A stretch of DNA of 32,818 nt from an uncultured Clostridia bacterium (GTDB lineage Bacteria; Bacillota; Clostridia; TANB77; CAG-508). Within the stretch, counting starts at the first letter, position 1. Every line of letters begins with the position of its first letter. The position numbers and the translations under genes are program-made. Shown here piece by piece: positions 1-9,109 of this stretch. Location: positions 69,704 through 102,521 of the forward strand of contig CAJUSU010000002.1 of assembly GCA_910589185.1 (NCBI GenBank), given 5' to 3'. Under the pieces are notes generated by a model. The model searched no databases, was not told the DNA's origin, and saw only the letters and a list, made by a program, of their open reading frames with translations.

Positions 1-2
1 GA

Positions 3-3000
3 GAAATAAAAAGAGAATATCCAGAAGAACCAGAAGAAATTGTACAAGAAAAAATAGAACAAATAAAGCCAGAAGAACAGAAATATTTATTAGAAATTGG
101 ACAAAAAACATGGAAATATTTTAAAGATTATTTAACACCAGAATTCAATTATTTGCCACCAGATAATTATCAAGAAGATAGAAAGCCAAAAGTTGTTTCA
201 AGAACTTCCTCCACGAATATTGGACTAGCTTTGCTAGCGGTTATTTCTAGCTATGATTTAGGATATGAAAACATAGAAGATACTATAAAGTTACTAGAAA
301 AAATGATAGATATCATAAACAACTTACCTAAGTGGAATGGGCATTTATACAATTGGTATGATATTCAAACACTACAACCTTTGAAGCCAAGGTATGTTTC
401 ATCAGTTGATAGTGGAAATTTTGTAGGATATTTATTTGTTGTAAAACAGTTTTTAGAAGAGCAAACACAACAATCCATGTTACCAATCATTAATCATATG
501 ATTGAACAAACCGATTTTAAAAAATTATATGATGAAGAAACTAGGCTTTTTTCTATTGGGTTTAATGTAGAAGAAAATAAATTAACAGATTGCTATTATG
601 ATTTACTTGCATCAGAAGCAAGGCAAGCAAGCCTAGTTGCTATTGCAAAAAAAGATGTACCCGCAAAACATTGGAATAATTTAAGTAGAACATTAACTAT
701 CTTAAATCAATACAAAGGACTAATATCTTGGTCAGGAACAGCATTTGAATACCTAATGCCAAACATGAATATACCAAAATATCCTGGAAGCTTGTTAGCA
801 GAATCTACTGAATTTATGCTAATGTGCCAAAAAGAATACGCAAAAAAGCTACACATTCCTTGGGGAATTTCAGAATCAGCCTTTTATTTAAGGGATTTGC
901 ATAATAACTATCAATACAAAGCCTTTGGAATTCCCTGGTTAGGATTAAAAAGAGGATTAGAAGAAGAAATGGTAGTAGCAAGTTATGGAAGCATTCTAGC
1001 ATTGCCAGAAGAGCCAAAAGAAGTAATAGAAAACTTAAAGAAACTAGAACAAACAGGAATGTATCAAAAATATGGATTCTATGAGGCTATAGATTATACC
1101 CCTACTCGACTAAAAAAAGGACAAGAATATGCAATAGTCAAGACTTATATGGCACATCACCAAGGGCTTATATTGCTTGCTATTAATAATCTATTTCATC
1201 AAAACATTTTGCCAAAAAGATTTATGAAAAATCCACAAATACAAGCAATTGATATTTTATTACAAGAAAAGATGCCTGAAAACATTATAATTACTAAAGA
1301 AGAAAAAGAAAAAATAGAAAAAATGAAATATATAGATGATCAAAGCTATACCCAAAAAGAAATTACAAAACCTATTACTAGGTTACCACAAGTCAATGTA
1401 CTTTCTAATGAAAATTATACAATTATGACAGATAGTAGAGGATTAGGATATAGCAAATATGGAGATATATTAATTAATCGATACAAAAAAACAGAAGATA
1501 TAGAACAAGGAATTTTCTTTTTTCTAAAAAATGTTAAAACAAATCGTATATGGACAACAGGTCATATGAGCTATTTGGCAAATGCAGATAAGTATAATAT
1601 TTGTTTTACACCAGCTCAAACGAAAATAACAAGACAAGATGGAAATATAGAAACAATTAGCAAAATTGGAATTTCGCCAGATGAACCAGTAGAATTAAGA
1701 ACCATTGAACTTACCAACCATGGAATAGAACCAGAAACTCTTGAAATTACAAGCTATTTGGAACCAGTCTTATCAGAAGCAGCACAAGAAATTGCGCATC
1801 CGGCTTTTAACAAGCTATTTTTAAACTACGAATATTTAGATAGTAGCCATTCTATCTTAGTTAGTAGGAGAACTAAAAGTAACAAGGAACAAAAAGTATT
1901 CTTAGGAACTAACTTTTATACAGAAAATGAAACAATTGGAGAAGTAGAATATGAAATTGATAAAGAAAAGTTTTATGGAAGGAATAATTTAGGATTACCA
2001 AATAGCGTTAAGAATTCTGCCCCATTTAGCAATCAAATGAATCTTACCACAGAACCAATTATCAGTATGAAACAAACCATTACTGTTTTGCCAGAACAAA
2101 AAGTGACATTAAATTTCATACTTGCTGTTGGAGAAACAAAAGAGCAAGTAATAGAAGAAATAGAAAAATTTAGAAATCAAGAAACGATAAATTATCACTT
2201 AGAATTAGCAAAAGCTAAAGTAGAAGCAGCAAATCGCTATTTAGGAATTCAGACAAAAGAATTAGACTTATATCAAAAAATGGCAGGATATTTGTTAAAA
2301 AACAATCCTTTGAAAATATTAACAAATCGTACAAAAGTACTAGTACCAGTTAGCAAATTATGGCAATATGGAATTTCAGGAGATTTACCAATTTTACTTC
2401 TTCGCATCAAGAATTTAGAAGAGATAGAATTGGTAGAAGAAGCATTAAAAGCTTATGAATATTTTAAGCTAAAAAATATTCAAATGGATTTAGTAATTGT
2501 AAGTGAAGAAAAATATAGTTATGAAAGTAGAGTGAAAGAAGCTGTTTTTGCAAGTATTCTCAATAAAGGACTAAGTTATTTGCAAAATATAAAGGGTGGA
2601 ATTTTCATTTTGGAAAATCTATCAGAAGAAGAAATAGACTTTTTAGAATATAGAGCCAACTTGAGTTTTAATGGAAATAGTACAATTTCTAGGCACCTAA
2701 AAGAATTAGAAGAAGAATATTTAGAAAAAATAAAAGAGGTACCAAGAGAAGAACCATCAAAATTATTAGTAGAGCAACAACCAATTCGAGAGAATTTAGA
2801 AACAGAGAATTTAAAATACTATAATGATTTTGGAGGTTTTTCAGAAGACGGAACAGAATATCATATTTGTATTCATAAAGGTAAAAAATTGCCAACGGTA
2901 TGGAGCCATTTACTAACAAATCCTAATTTTGGAACTCTAGTTACAGAAAGTATGGGAGGATATACTTGGTATAAAAATAGTAGGCTAAATAGAATAACTG

Positions 3001-5201
3001 CTTGGAATAACCAACCAATAATGGATGTACCATCAGAAGTTATTTATATGCAAGATTCCGAAACAAAAAAGATATGGTCTTTAGGATTTAATCCATGTCC
3101 AGATGAAAATGACTATCACATTACTTATGGGTTTGGATATGCAAAATATAAACATGCAAACAAGGGAATAACACAAAAATTAGACGTCTTCGTTCCAATG
3201 AAAGATAATGTAAAAGTACAAATGATACAATTAGAAAACAATGAGCTACACAAAAAGAAATACAAACTAATCTATTATGTGAAGCCTGTTTTAGAAGAAG
3301 ATGAATTAAAGTCTCATGGATTTTTAAATTTAGATTTCTATGAAAATGCTAACATGATATGTATGCAAAATATAAGTAGTGAAGAAAACAATCAATATCT
3401 ATTTGTATCTAGCAATGAAAAGATTACATCTTATACAGGTAGCAAAACAAGCTTCTTCGGCAAGGGGAATTTGACACATCCAGATGGAATAGACCAAATA
3501 GAATTAAACAAAGAAAGTAGCTTATGGCAAGACGGAATCATAGCAGTGCAATGTGAAGTAGAACTAGAAGCACTAGAAAGTAAAAAGATTATATTCACTT
3601 TAGGAGTAGGAAAAGATATTTTAGAGTGTCAAGACTTAAGTTATCAATATCGTAACATTAGTAAAATACATGAAGAATACGAAAACACAAAAAAATATTG
3701 GAAACAATTATTGGAGAAAGTACAAGTTACCACACCACTTGAATCTACTAATATTCTGCTAAATGGCTGGTTATTATATCAAGTCATTACTTCTAGGCTA
3801 TGGGGAAAAACTGGATATTATCAGTCAGGAGGAGCATTAGGATTTCGTGATCAATTGCAAGATTGTCTATCTTTGAAATACGTAGAACCAGAAATGCTAA
3901 AAAATCAAATTTTAAAACATGCTGCACATCAATTTATAGAAGGAGATGTAGAACATTGGTGGCATGAAGAAACAAGTAGAGGAATACGTACTAAATTTAG
4001 TGATGACCGATTATGGCTCGTATATTTAACAGAGGAATATATAGAATTTACAGGAGATAAGGGCATTTTAGAAACAATCATTCCTTATCTGGCAGGAGAG
4101 CCATTAACAGAAGAAATAGATGAAAACTATGATTTATATTTGCCATCCGAACAGGAAGGAACATTATATGAACATTGCAAAAAAGCAATTCAAATCTCTT
4201 TAAATTTTGGAGAAAATGGATTACCAAAAATAGGTTCAGGAGATTGGAATGATGGATTTAGTACAGTGGGAAATCAAGGAAAGGGAGAAAGCATATGGCT
4301 TGGATTTTTCCTTTATGACATTTTAAAAAGGTTTATTCCTATTTGTCAAGAGAAAAAAGAAGAAGAGCTAGCAAAGTATTATGAACAGGTTATGGAAAAA
4401 TTAAAAAGAGCTCTTAATTCAAACGGCTGGGACGGAAGATGGTTTAAAAGAGCTTTCATGGACAATGGGAATGTATTAGGTAGTATACAAAATGAAGAAT
4501 GTAGAATAGATGCAATTGCACAAAGCTGGGCAGTTATTTCAGGAGCAGGAGATAACGATAAAAAGTATATTTCTATGCAAAGTCTAGAAAACCATTTAAT
4601 AGACAAAGAAAATGGTATCATTAAATTGTTAGATCCACCATTTGACAAAGGAAATTTAGAGCCAGGTTATATTAAAGCATATATACCAGGAACAAGAGAG
4701 AATGGGGGACAATATACTCACGGAGCAATTTGGGCGGTAGTAGCAGAGGCAATGCTAGGATTTGGTGATAAAGCAGGAGAACTATATCGAATGATTAATC
4801 CAATTGAGCATAGCAGAACGAAAGAAGCGGCAATCAAATATAAAGTAGAGCCATATGTTATTTGTGCTGATATTGCAGGTCAAAGAAATTTAGCAGGAAG
4901 AGGAGGATGGACATGGTATACAGGATCAAGCAGTTGGATGTATGAAACAGGAATAAAATATATTTTAGGACTGCGTATACATCAAGGAAAACTATTTATG
5001 GAGCCATGTATTCCAAGCAGCTGGAAAGAATATTCTATCAAATATCAATATAAAAACACAAAATATCATATACAAGTAAATAACCCAAATGGCAAAACAA
5101 CAGGAGTTACCTCATTTAAGGTGAATGGAGAAGAAGTAGAAGAAAAACAAATTAAGTTAGAGGAAAATGGGGGCATTTATAAGATTGAAATAGAGATGTA
5201 A
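3..5201 (+). CDS. Cyclic beta-1,2-glucan synthase-like protein, C-terminal part (glycoamylase-like + GH94 phosphorylase-type), 5' truncated by window edge
   Basis: The frame is open from base 3 to the TAA at 5199-5201, giving 1,732 residues with no true start in the window; the TTG at 153 is internal. The first ~430 residues (YLPPDNYQED, RTSSTNIGLALL, and later SESAFYLRD and MAHHQGL) match the glycoamylase-like segment in the middle of NdvB/cyclic glucan synthases. Two beta-sandwich regions of GH94 type follow, then an alpha/alpha-barrel with GSGDWNDGF at about residues 1411-1419; an Asp in this motif is the general acid of cellobiose phosphorylase relatives. In full-length family members (about 2,800 residues) a GT84 synthase domain sits upstream, but it is not visible here. 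The family makes or trims cyclic or linear beta-glucans at the membrane. A stand-alone disaccharide phosphorylase is less likely because those are about 800 residues. The substrate cannot be read from this sequence. Confidence 0.8.
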   Translation, partial: EIKREYPEEPEEIVQEKIEQIKPEEQKYLLEIGQKTWKYFKDYLTPEFNYLPPDNYQEDRKPKVVSRTSSTNIGLALLAVISSYDLGYENIEDTIKLLEKMIDIINNLPKWNGHLYNWYDIQTLQPLKPRYVSSVDSGNFVGYLFVVKQFLEEQTQQSMLPIINHMIEQTDFKKLYDEETRLFSIGFNVEENKLTDCYYDLLASEARQASLVAIAKKDVPAKHWNNLSRTLTILNQYKGLISWSGTAFEYLMPNMNIPKYPGSLLAESTEFMLMCQKEYAKKLHIPWGISESAFYLRDLHNNYQYKAFGIPWLGLKRGLEEEMVVASYGSILALPEEPKEVIENLKKLEQTGMYQKYGFYEAIDYTPTRLKKGQEYAIVKTYMAHHQGLILLAINNLFHQNILPKRFMKNPQIQAIDILLQEKMPENIIITKEEKEKIEKMKYIDDQSYTQKEITKPITRLPQVNVLSNENYTIMTDSRGLGYSKYGDILINRYKKTEDIEQGIFFFLKNVKTNRIWTTGHMSYLANADKYNICFTPAQTKITRQDGNIETISKIGISPDEPVELRTIELTNHGIEPETLEITSYLEPVLSEAAQEIAHPAFNKLFLNYEYLDSSHSILVSRRTKSNKEQKVFLGTNFYTENETIGEVEYEIDKEKFYGRNNLGLPNSVKNSAPFSNQMNLTTEPIISMKQTITVLPEQKVTLNFILAVGETKEQVIEEIEKFRNQETINYHLELAKAKVEAANRYLGIQTKELDLYQKMAGYLLKNNPLKILTNRTKVLVPVSKLWQYGISGDLPILLLRIKNLEEIELVEEALKAYEYFKLKNIQMDLVIVSEEKYSYESRVKEAVFASILNKGLSYLQNIKGGIFILENLSEEEIDFLEYRANLSFNGNSTISRHLKELEEEYLEKIKEVPREEPSKLLVEQQPIRENLETENLKYYNDFGGFSEDGTEYHICIHKGKKLPTVWSHLLTNPNFGTLVTESMGGYTWYKNSRLNRITAWNNQPIMDVPSEVIYMQDSETKKIWSLGFNPCPDENDYHITYGFGYAKYKHANKGITQKLDVFVPMKDNVKVQMIQLENNELHKKKYKLIYYVKPVLEEDELKSHGFLNLDFYENANMICMQNISSEENNQYLFVSSNEKITSYTGSKTSFFGKGNLTHPDGIDQIELNKESSLWQDGIIAVQCEVELEALESKKIIFTLGVGKDILECQDLSYQYRNISKIHEEYENTKKYWKQLLEKVQVTTPLESTNILLNGWLLYQVITSRLWGKTGYYQSGGALGFRDQLQDCLSLKYVEPEMLKNQILKHAAHQFIEGDVEHWWHEETSRGIRTKFSDDRLWLVYLTEEYIEFTGDKGILETIIPYLAGEPLTEEIDENYDLYLPSEQEGTLYEHCKKAIQISLNFGENGLPKIGSGDWNDGFSTVGNQGKGESIWLGFFLYDILKRFIPICQEKKEEELAKYYEQVMEKLKRALNSNGWDGRWFKRAFMDNGNVLGSIQNEECRIDAIAQSWAVISGAGDNDKKYISMQSLENHLIDKENGIIKLLDPPFDKGNLEPGYIKAYIPGTRENGGQYTHGAIWAVVAEAMLGFGDKAGELYRMINPIEHSRTKEAAIKYKVEPYVICADIAGQRNLAGRGGWTWYTGSSSWMYETGIKYILGLRIHQGKLFMEPCIPSSWKEYSIKYQYKNTKYHIQVNNPNGKTTGVTSFKVNGEEVEEKQIKLEENGGIYKIEIEM

Positions 5202-5223
5202 AATGTCAGAAAGAGTGCCTAAT

Positions 5224-5252
5224 TTGATTTTTAACTCTAGAAATGTTATAAT
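5224..5252 (+). promoter_or_regulatory. Sigma-A-type promoter for the 5289 gene
   Basis: TTGATT (5224-5229) and TATAAT (5247-5252) are separated by 17 nt, and a TG one base upstream of the -10 makes it an extended -10. It lies between the glucan synthase stop and the next start, so the small membrane gene appears to have its own promoter. Confidence 0.7.
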
Positions 5253-5288
5253 ATAAAGTACCATTATTTTGTTTAGGAGGAACGCAAC

Positions 5289-5798
5289 ATGTCAAGGAAG
5301 AACGAACAACTCGAGGCAGCTATCATCAGGATTACCGTCACAATTGTGACCCTCGTATTTGTGTTACTTGGAGTGGTCAAGGCTGAGCAAATTTGCTATA
5401 AAATAGCGAAAACAGGTGCCAGCCTGATGGTACTCAACGACAATGCTCAGTTCTACAATGAGCAGGCACGAAAAACGGACGCTATGACTGATACCTTCGA
5501 GGCAGAAAAGAAAGAGCGGAACGAGAAGTTCTATCAGTCGGAAGATCTCCTGATTCGCGTATATAGCAATCTGCCTGCCATGGTGAAACTTACCATTTGG
5601 TTTCTATCTCTGCTCCTTATGCTCCTTATTCCTTTTGCTGCAATATTCATCACGTTAAGAGAAATAGAGACAGAAAAGTATTTCTGGAAACGTGAGCAAA
5701 GAATTAGAGCACGGCGGGAGGAAAAGAGAAACAGAGCAAGGAAACAAGAGCAACGAGAACTACAAGAAGAAATCGATAGGAGGTTAGAAGTGAGGTAA
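5289..5798 (+). CDS. Hypothetical two-helix membrane protein with basic C-terminal coiled coil; GC-richer codon use
   Basis: The protein has 169 residues; ATG follows AGGAGG (5275-5280) by 8 nt. I do not recognise the family. Hydrophobic segments lie at about residues 12-32 and 97-121. Between them is a polar, helix-prone stretch of ~60 residues, and the C-terminal 40 residues are almost all Arg, Lys, Glu and Gln, likely a cytoplasmic charged helix. Codon use differs from its neighbours: CTC, GTC, ATC, CTG and three CGG Arg codons, where native genes use A/T-ending codons and AGA. It has its own promoter and is followed by a hairpin terminator, so it is a monocistronic insert between the glucan synthase and the two-component system. 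Recent acquisition is an inference from composition. The gene at 24080 shares these traits. Confidence 0.7.
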   Translation: MSRKNEQLEAAIIRITVTIVTLVFVLLGVVKAEQICYKIAKTGASLMVLNDNAQFYNEQARKTDAMTDTFEAEKKERNEKFYQSEDLLIRVYSNLPAMVKLTIWFLSLLLMLLIPFAAIFITLREIETEKYFWKREQRIRARREEKRNRARKQEQRELQEEIDRRLEVR

Positions 5799-5865
5799 AC
5801 CAAGTAAAAGGAGCCATCTTTGCAATGAAGAAGGTTCGAAAAATGGATATGAAAATAGCCATTGG

Positions 5866-5909
5866 GCTGTTAACAGGGAATGTAAAAATACTCTGCTAAC
5901 AGCTTTTTT
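5866..5909 (+). terminator. Rho-independent terminator
   Basis: GCTGTTAACA (5866-5875) pairs with TGCTAACAGC (5894-5903) with one mismatch, followed by TTTTTTA. It closes the 5289 unit about 70 nt after the stop codon. Confidence 0.65.
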
Positions 5910-5980
5910 ATTTATATCTTAAATATTTCAACTATATTGCAAAATGATGTCAGAAATATGACAAAAATATATAAAAAAAC

Positions 5981-6009
5981 TTGTACAAAAAACGTTAATA
6001 TGATATAAA
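5981..6009 (+). promoter_or_regulatory. Promoter for the two-component/lepB operon
   Basis: TTGTAC (5981-5986), a 17-nt spacer and TATAAA (6004-6009) preceded by TGA (extended -10) stand about 37 nt upstream of the GTG start at 6046. Confidence 0.6.
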
Positions 6010-6045
6010 TATACGTAGAAAATGTGAAAGGTGGGTACGTTTTAA

Positions 6046-6831
6046 GTGGAAGAAAATAAAGATAACTTAAATATGCCAGAAAATGAAGACAAAAAAGTGA
6101 CAGATACAAATAAAAAAGTCATTTTAGTAGTAGATGATGAAAAACCAATTAGAGATATTTTAGTATATAATCTACAAAAAGAAGGATATGAAACAATAGA
6201 AGCTGAAGATGGAGAAACTGCAATTAAAGTAGCATTAGATAGAAGAGTAGATTTAATTTTATTAGATATTATGCTTCCAAAAGTAGATGGATTAACTGTA
6301 TGTCAAAGGTTAAGACATACTCTTAACGTGCCAATTTTAATCTTATCTGCTAAAGACGAAGAAATTGATAAAATTTTAGGGTTAGAATTAGGAGCAGATG
6401 ATTATATTACAAAACCATTTAGCGTAAGAGAACTAATTGCTAGAGTAAAAGCAAACTTGAGAAAAGCAGAAGTATCAGGACAACAAAAAGAACAAGTGGC
6501 AGAAGAAAAACAAGAAGAAAAAGCGCATAATACGATTTCTTTAGGAGAACTTACGATTGATTTAGATAAATTTGAAGTAAGAGTAAGAGGAGATGTTATC
6601 GACTTAACCCTTAGAGAATTTGAAGTATTAAAATACTTAGCAAATCAGCCAGGTCAAGTTGTAACAAGAGAAATCCTACTAGAAAAAGTATGGGGATACG
6701 AATACTATGGAGATATTAGAACAGTAGATGTTACAGTTAGAAGGATTAGAGAAAAAATTGAAAAAGATACATCAGCACCAAAGATTTTAATTACAAAAAG
6801 AGGTGTAGGCTATTATTTAGCATCAAACTAA
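6046..6831 (+). CDS. Response regulator, OmpR/PhoB family (WalR/PhoP-like)
   Basis: This is a DNA-binding response regulator of 261 residues, starting at GTG after AAAGGTGGG (6026-6034). The first ~23 residues are a charged extension. The receiver domain follows: acidic pair D30-D31, phospho-acceptor D74 in LLDIMLPKVDG, and the conserved Lys in ITKPFSV. A charged linker of ~25 residues leads to the winged helix (LTLREFEVLKYL, then RTVDVTVRRIREKI and KRGVGYYL). It is expected to be phosphorylated by the kinase encoded just downstream (29 bp gap) and to control cell-envelope or phosphate genes. WalR and PhoP cannot be told apart without a tree; the missing yycH/yycI neighbours argue slightly against a canonical wal operon. 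Confidence 0.92.
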   Translation: MEENKDNLNMPENEDKKVTDTNKKVILVVDDEKPIRDILVYNLQKEGYETIEAEDGETAIKVALDRRVDLILLDIMLPKVDGLTVCQRLRHTLNVPILILSAKDEEIDKILGLELGADDYITKPFSVRELIARVKANLRKAEVSGQQKEQVAEEKQEEKAHNTISLGELTIDLDKFEVRVRGDVIDLTLREFEVLKYLANQPGQVVTREILLEKVWGYEYYGDIRTVDVTVRRIREKIEKDTSAPKILITKRGVGYYLASN

Positions 6832-6859
6832 AAAAGTAAACAAAAGGAATAGAATTAAA

Positions 6860-8323
6860 ATGATAAAGAATATACAAACTAAGATAATATTCATTTTCTT
6901 TGTCTTAGGAATTTTGATTATTGGTTCACTTTCTTTCTCACATATCATGATGTTAGAAAAGATGAACCAATCTCTTGTGCAAAATGAGCAAGAAGACCTA
7001 CACCTTGAAGAAGAACAAAAAGAGAAAATACAAGAAAAAATCAAATCACAAGTAAGACAAACAGAAGTAATTGCAGTTATAGCAATTGGAAGTTTTAGTG
7101 CTATTATGGTACTAGTTAGCTATTTTAATACGAAATCAGTAGTAAAGCCAGTCAATAGTTTGATTGAAAGTGCGGAAAAGATAGCAAATGGTGAAGAAGT
7201 TGAAATTGCCCATCTAGATAAAAAGAAAACACAAATAGATGAACTAGTAAATGCTTTTAGCCTTATGACAAATGAACTAAAACAAAACTTGAATGAAATG
7301 GGAAAACAAAAGAAGCAAATTGAAACTATTTTACTTCACATGACAGACGGTATTATTGCTTTTGATATGGAAGGAAAAATCATCCATATTAATCCAGCAG
7401 CCAAAAGTCTACTGCAATTAGATAGACAAGATAACAACTTTAATAAAATTTTTCAAAAGCTGAATACAGACATTAATTTGGAAAAAATAGTTTATTTAGA
7501 AAATTGGACTTCTTCAGAGCAAAGACTCAATATAGGAGAAAAGTATGTTAATTTACTATTTGCTCCATTCCAAGACGAAAGCGATAAACCAGCAGGCGTT
7601 ATTGTAGTAATACAAGACATTACACAACACGTAAAACTAGATAACATGCAAAAAGAGTTTGTAGCAGATGTATCTCACGAACTAAAAACACCAATTACTT
7701 CAATTATGGGATATGCAGATACTTTATTAGAATCAGAATACGACAAAGAGATGCAAGCAAAATTTCTAGGAGTTATTAGTTCAGAAGCAAGAAGAATGGC
7801 AAGATTAGTAACAGACTTATTGGTATTATCTCGTTATGATAACAAAAAAATTACTAAAGAAGAAGTAGAATTTGATTTGGGTGATTTGACCAAGAAATGT
7901 ATCGAAAGATTAAAATTTGAAATTGAAAAGAAAAATCACCATGTAGAATGCTTTGTTACAGCCAATGTTCCGCCAGTAAAAGCAGATAAATATGGAATTG
8001 AAAGAGTTATCTTAAACATTATCACAAACGCAATTAAATATACGCCTGAAAATGGAATTATCAAAGTATATGTAGGTTTTGTATACAATGATGCCTATAT
8101 CAAGATTATTGATAATGGAATCGGAATTCCAGAACAAGATTTAAGCAGAATTTTTGAAAGATTTTATCGTGTTGATAAAGCAAGAACTAGAGAAATGGGT
8201 GGAACAGGATTAGGACTTTCCATTGCCAAGGAAATTCTAGACCAAAACAATGGTAGTATTGATATCAAAAGTGAAGTAGGAAAAGGAACAGAGATAGTGA
8301 TTAGAGTACCTACTAAGAAATAA
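6860..8323 (+). CDS. Sensor histidine kinase (WalK/PhoR-like; HAMP-PAS-HisKA-HATPase)
   Basis: The protein has 487 residues; ATG lies downstream of AAGGAA. TM1 is at about residues 9-28, a short charged extracytoplasmic loop of ~45 residues follows, and TM2 is at about 72-92. Then come a HAMP linker (KSVVKPVNSLIESAEKIANG), a PAS domain (TILLHMTDGIIAFDMEGKII), the HisKA dimerisation helix with phospho-acceptor H273 in VADVSHELKTPITS, and the ATPase with N box (NIITNAIKYTP), DNGIGIP and GTGLGLSIAKEI. The tiny external loop makes a large ligand-binding sensor unlikely; sensing may occur in the membrane or through PAS. It pairs with the upstream regulator. Its stop codon overlaps by one base the alternative lepB start at 8323, so the genes are probably translationally coupled. 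Confidence 0.93.
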   Translation: MIKNIQTKIIFIFFVLGILIIGSLSFSHIMMLEKMNQSLVQNEQEDLHLEEEQKEKIQEKIKSQVRQTEVIAVIAIGSFSAIMVLVSYFNTKSVVKPVNSLIESAEKIANGEEVEIAHLDKKKTQIDELVNAFSLMTNELKQNLNEMGKQKKQIETILLHMTDGIIAFDMEGKIIHINPAAKSLLQLDRQDNNFNKIFQKLNTDINLEKIVYLENWTSSEQRLNIGEKYVNLLFAPFQDESDKPAGVIVVIQDITQHVKLDNMQKEFVADVSHELKTPITSIMGYADTLLESEYDKEMQAKFLGVISSEARRMARLVTDLLVLSRYDNKKITKEEVEFDLGDLTKKCIERLKFEIEKKNHHVECFVTANVPPVKADKYGIERVILNIITNAIKYTPENGIIKVYVGFVYNDAYIKIIDNGIGIPEQDLSRIFERFYRVDKARTREMGGTGLGLSIAKEILDQNNGSIDIKSEVGKGTEIVIRVPTKK

Positions 8324-8343
8324 TGAAAGAAGGAAATAAAAGA

Positions 8344-9003
8344 ATGATTATAAACGACAAAGCGAAAAACATATTAGAATGGATAGCATGTATTGTCATT
8401 GCTTTTGTACTAGCGCTCTTAATCAAATATTTTATAGGAACACCAACAGTGGTAGAACAAGTTTCTATGAAACCAACTTTAATTGAAGGACATAGACTTC
8501 TTTTAAATAGATGGGTAAGAACAACAAAACAAATGCCAAAAAGAGGAGACATCATTACTTTTGAAGCACCAAGTAATGCAAAAGTATCTATACAAAAAGA
8601 AGATATTGACCTTAATAATCCAGTAGCAAAATATGAAAATGAACCAACCTCTTGGTGGGGAAAATTTACTTACTATGTATTAGAATTAAAAAAGGAAAGT
8701 TATATAAAAAGAGTCATTGGATTACCAGGTGAGCATGTTCAAATTAAGGACGGAAAAGTATATATTAATGGAGAAGAATTACAAGAAGACTATTTAGCTG
8801 AAGGTGTAGAAACAAGAGCGAATTATCCAGATGAGTATTTTACAGATTTTATTGTTCCAGAAAATTGCGTATTTGCTATGGGAGACAACAGAAGACAATC
8901 AACAGACTGTAGAAAGTTTGGTTGTATTCCATTAGAAAAGATTGAAAGTAAGGTATGGATTCGCTTTTGGCCATTTGATTTATTTGGCAAAGTGTCCGAT
9001 TAG
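8344..9003 (+). CDS. lepB: Signal peptidase I
   Basis: Type I leader peptidase of 219 residues, cleaving signal peptides of exported proteins on the outer face of the membrane. One N-terminal membrane anchor (about residues 10-31) precedes the catalytic Ser41 in EQVSMKPTL; the general-base Lys is K122 in YIKRVIGLPGE; MGDNRRQSTDCRKFG is the conserved box (most homologues have DSR where this one has DCR). An upstream in-frame ATG at 8323 overlaps the kinase stop but lacks a ribosome site. The ATG at 8344 has AAGGAA 8 nt before it and is preferred. It is co-transcribed with the two-component genes. The last three sense codons and the stop lie inside a 31-nt palindromic repeat (8993-9023). Confidence 0.92.
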   Translation: MIINDKAKNILEWIACIVIAFVLALLIKYFIGTPTVVEQVSMKPTLIEGHRLLLNRWVRTTKQMPKRGDIITFEAPSNAKVSIQKEDIDLNNPVAKYENEPTSWWGKFTYYVLELKKESYIKRVIGLPGEHVQIKDGKVYINGEELQEDYLAEGVETRANYPDEYFTDFIVPENCVFAMGDNRRQSTDCRKFGCIPLEKIESKVWIRFWPFDLFGKVSD

Positions 9004-9023
9004 GGACGTTAGTTAATCGGACA
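8993..9023 (+). repeat. 31-nt REP-like palindrome, copy A
   Basis: TGTCCGATTA and TAATCGGACA form a perfect 10-bp stem around GGGACGTTAGT. The lepB stop codon (9001-9003) lies inside. It shares its core with three other copies in the window. Confidence 0.85.
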
Positions 9024-9061
9024 TTTTGGAAAAAATACCAGTTTGCTATATAAAATAGAAA

Positions 9062-9092
9062 TGTCCGATTAACTAACGTCTCTAATCGGACA
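9062..9092 (-). repeat. 31-nt REP-like palindrome, copy B (inverted relative to copy A)
   Basis: On the minus strand this copy matches copy A at 30 of 31 positions (core GAGACG instead of GGGACG). It is in inverted orientation 38 nt after copy A, making a REP doublet just before the ribosome site of holB. The pair could also fold into one long hairpin and reduce read-through from lepB to holB. Confidence 0.85.
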
Positions 9093-9109
9093 CTGGGGGA
9101 TGATATAAT

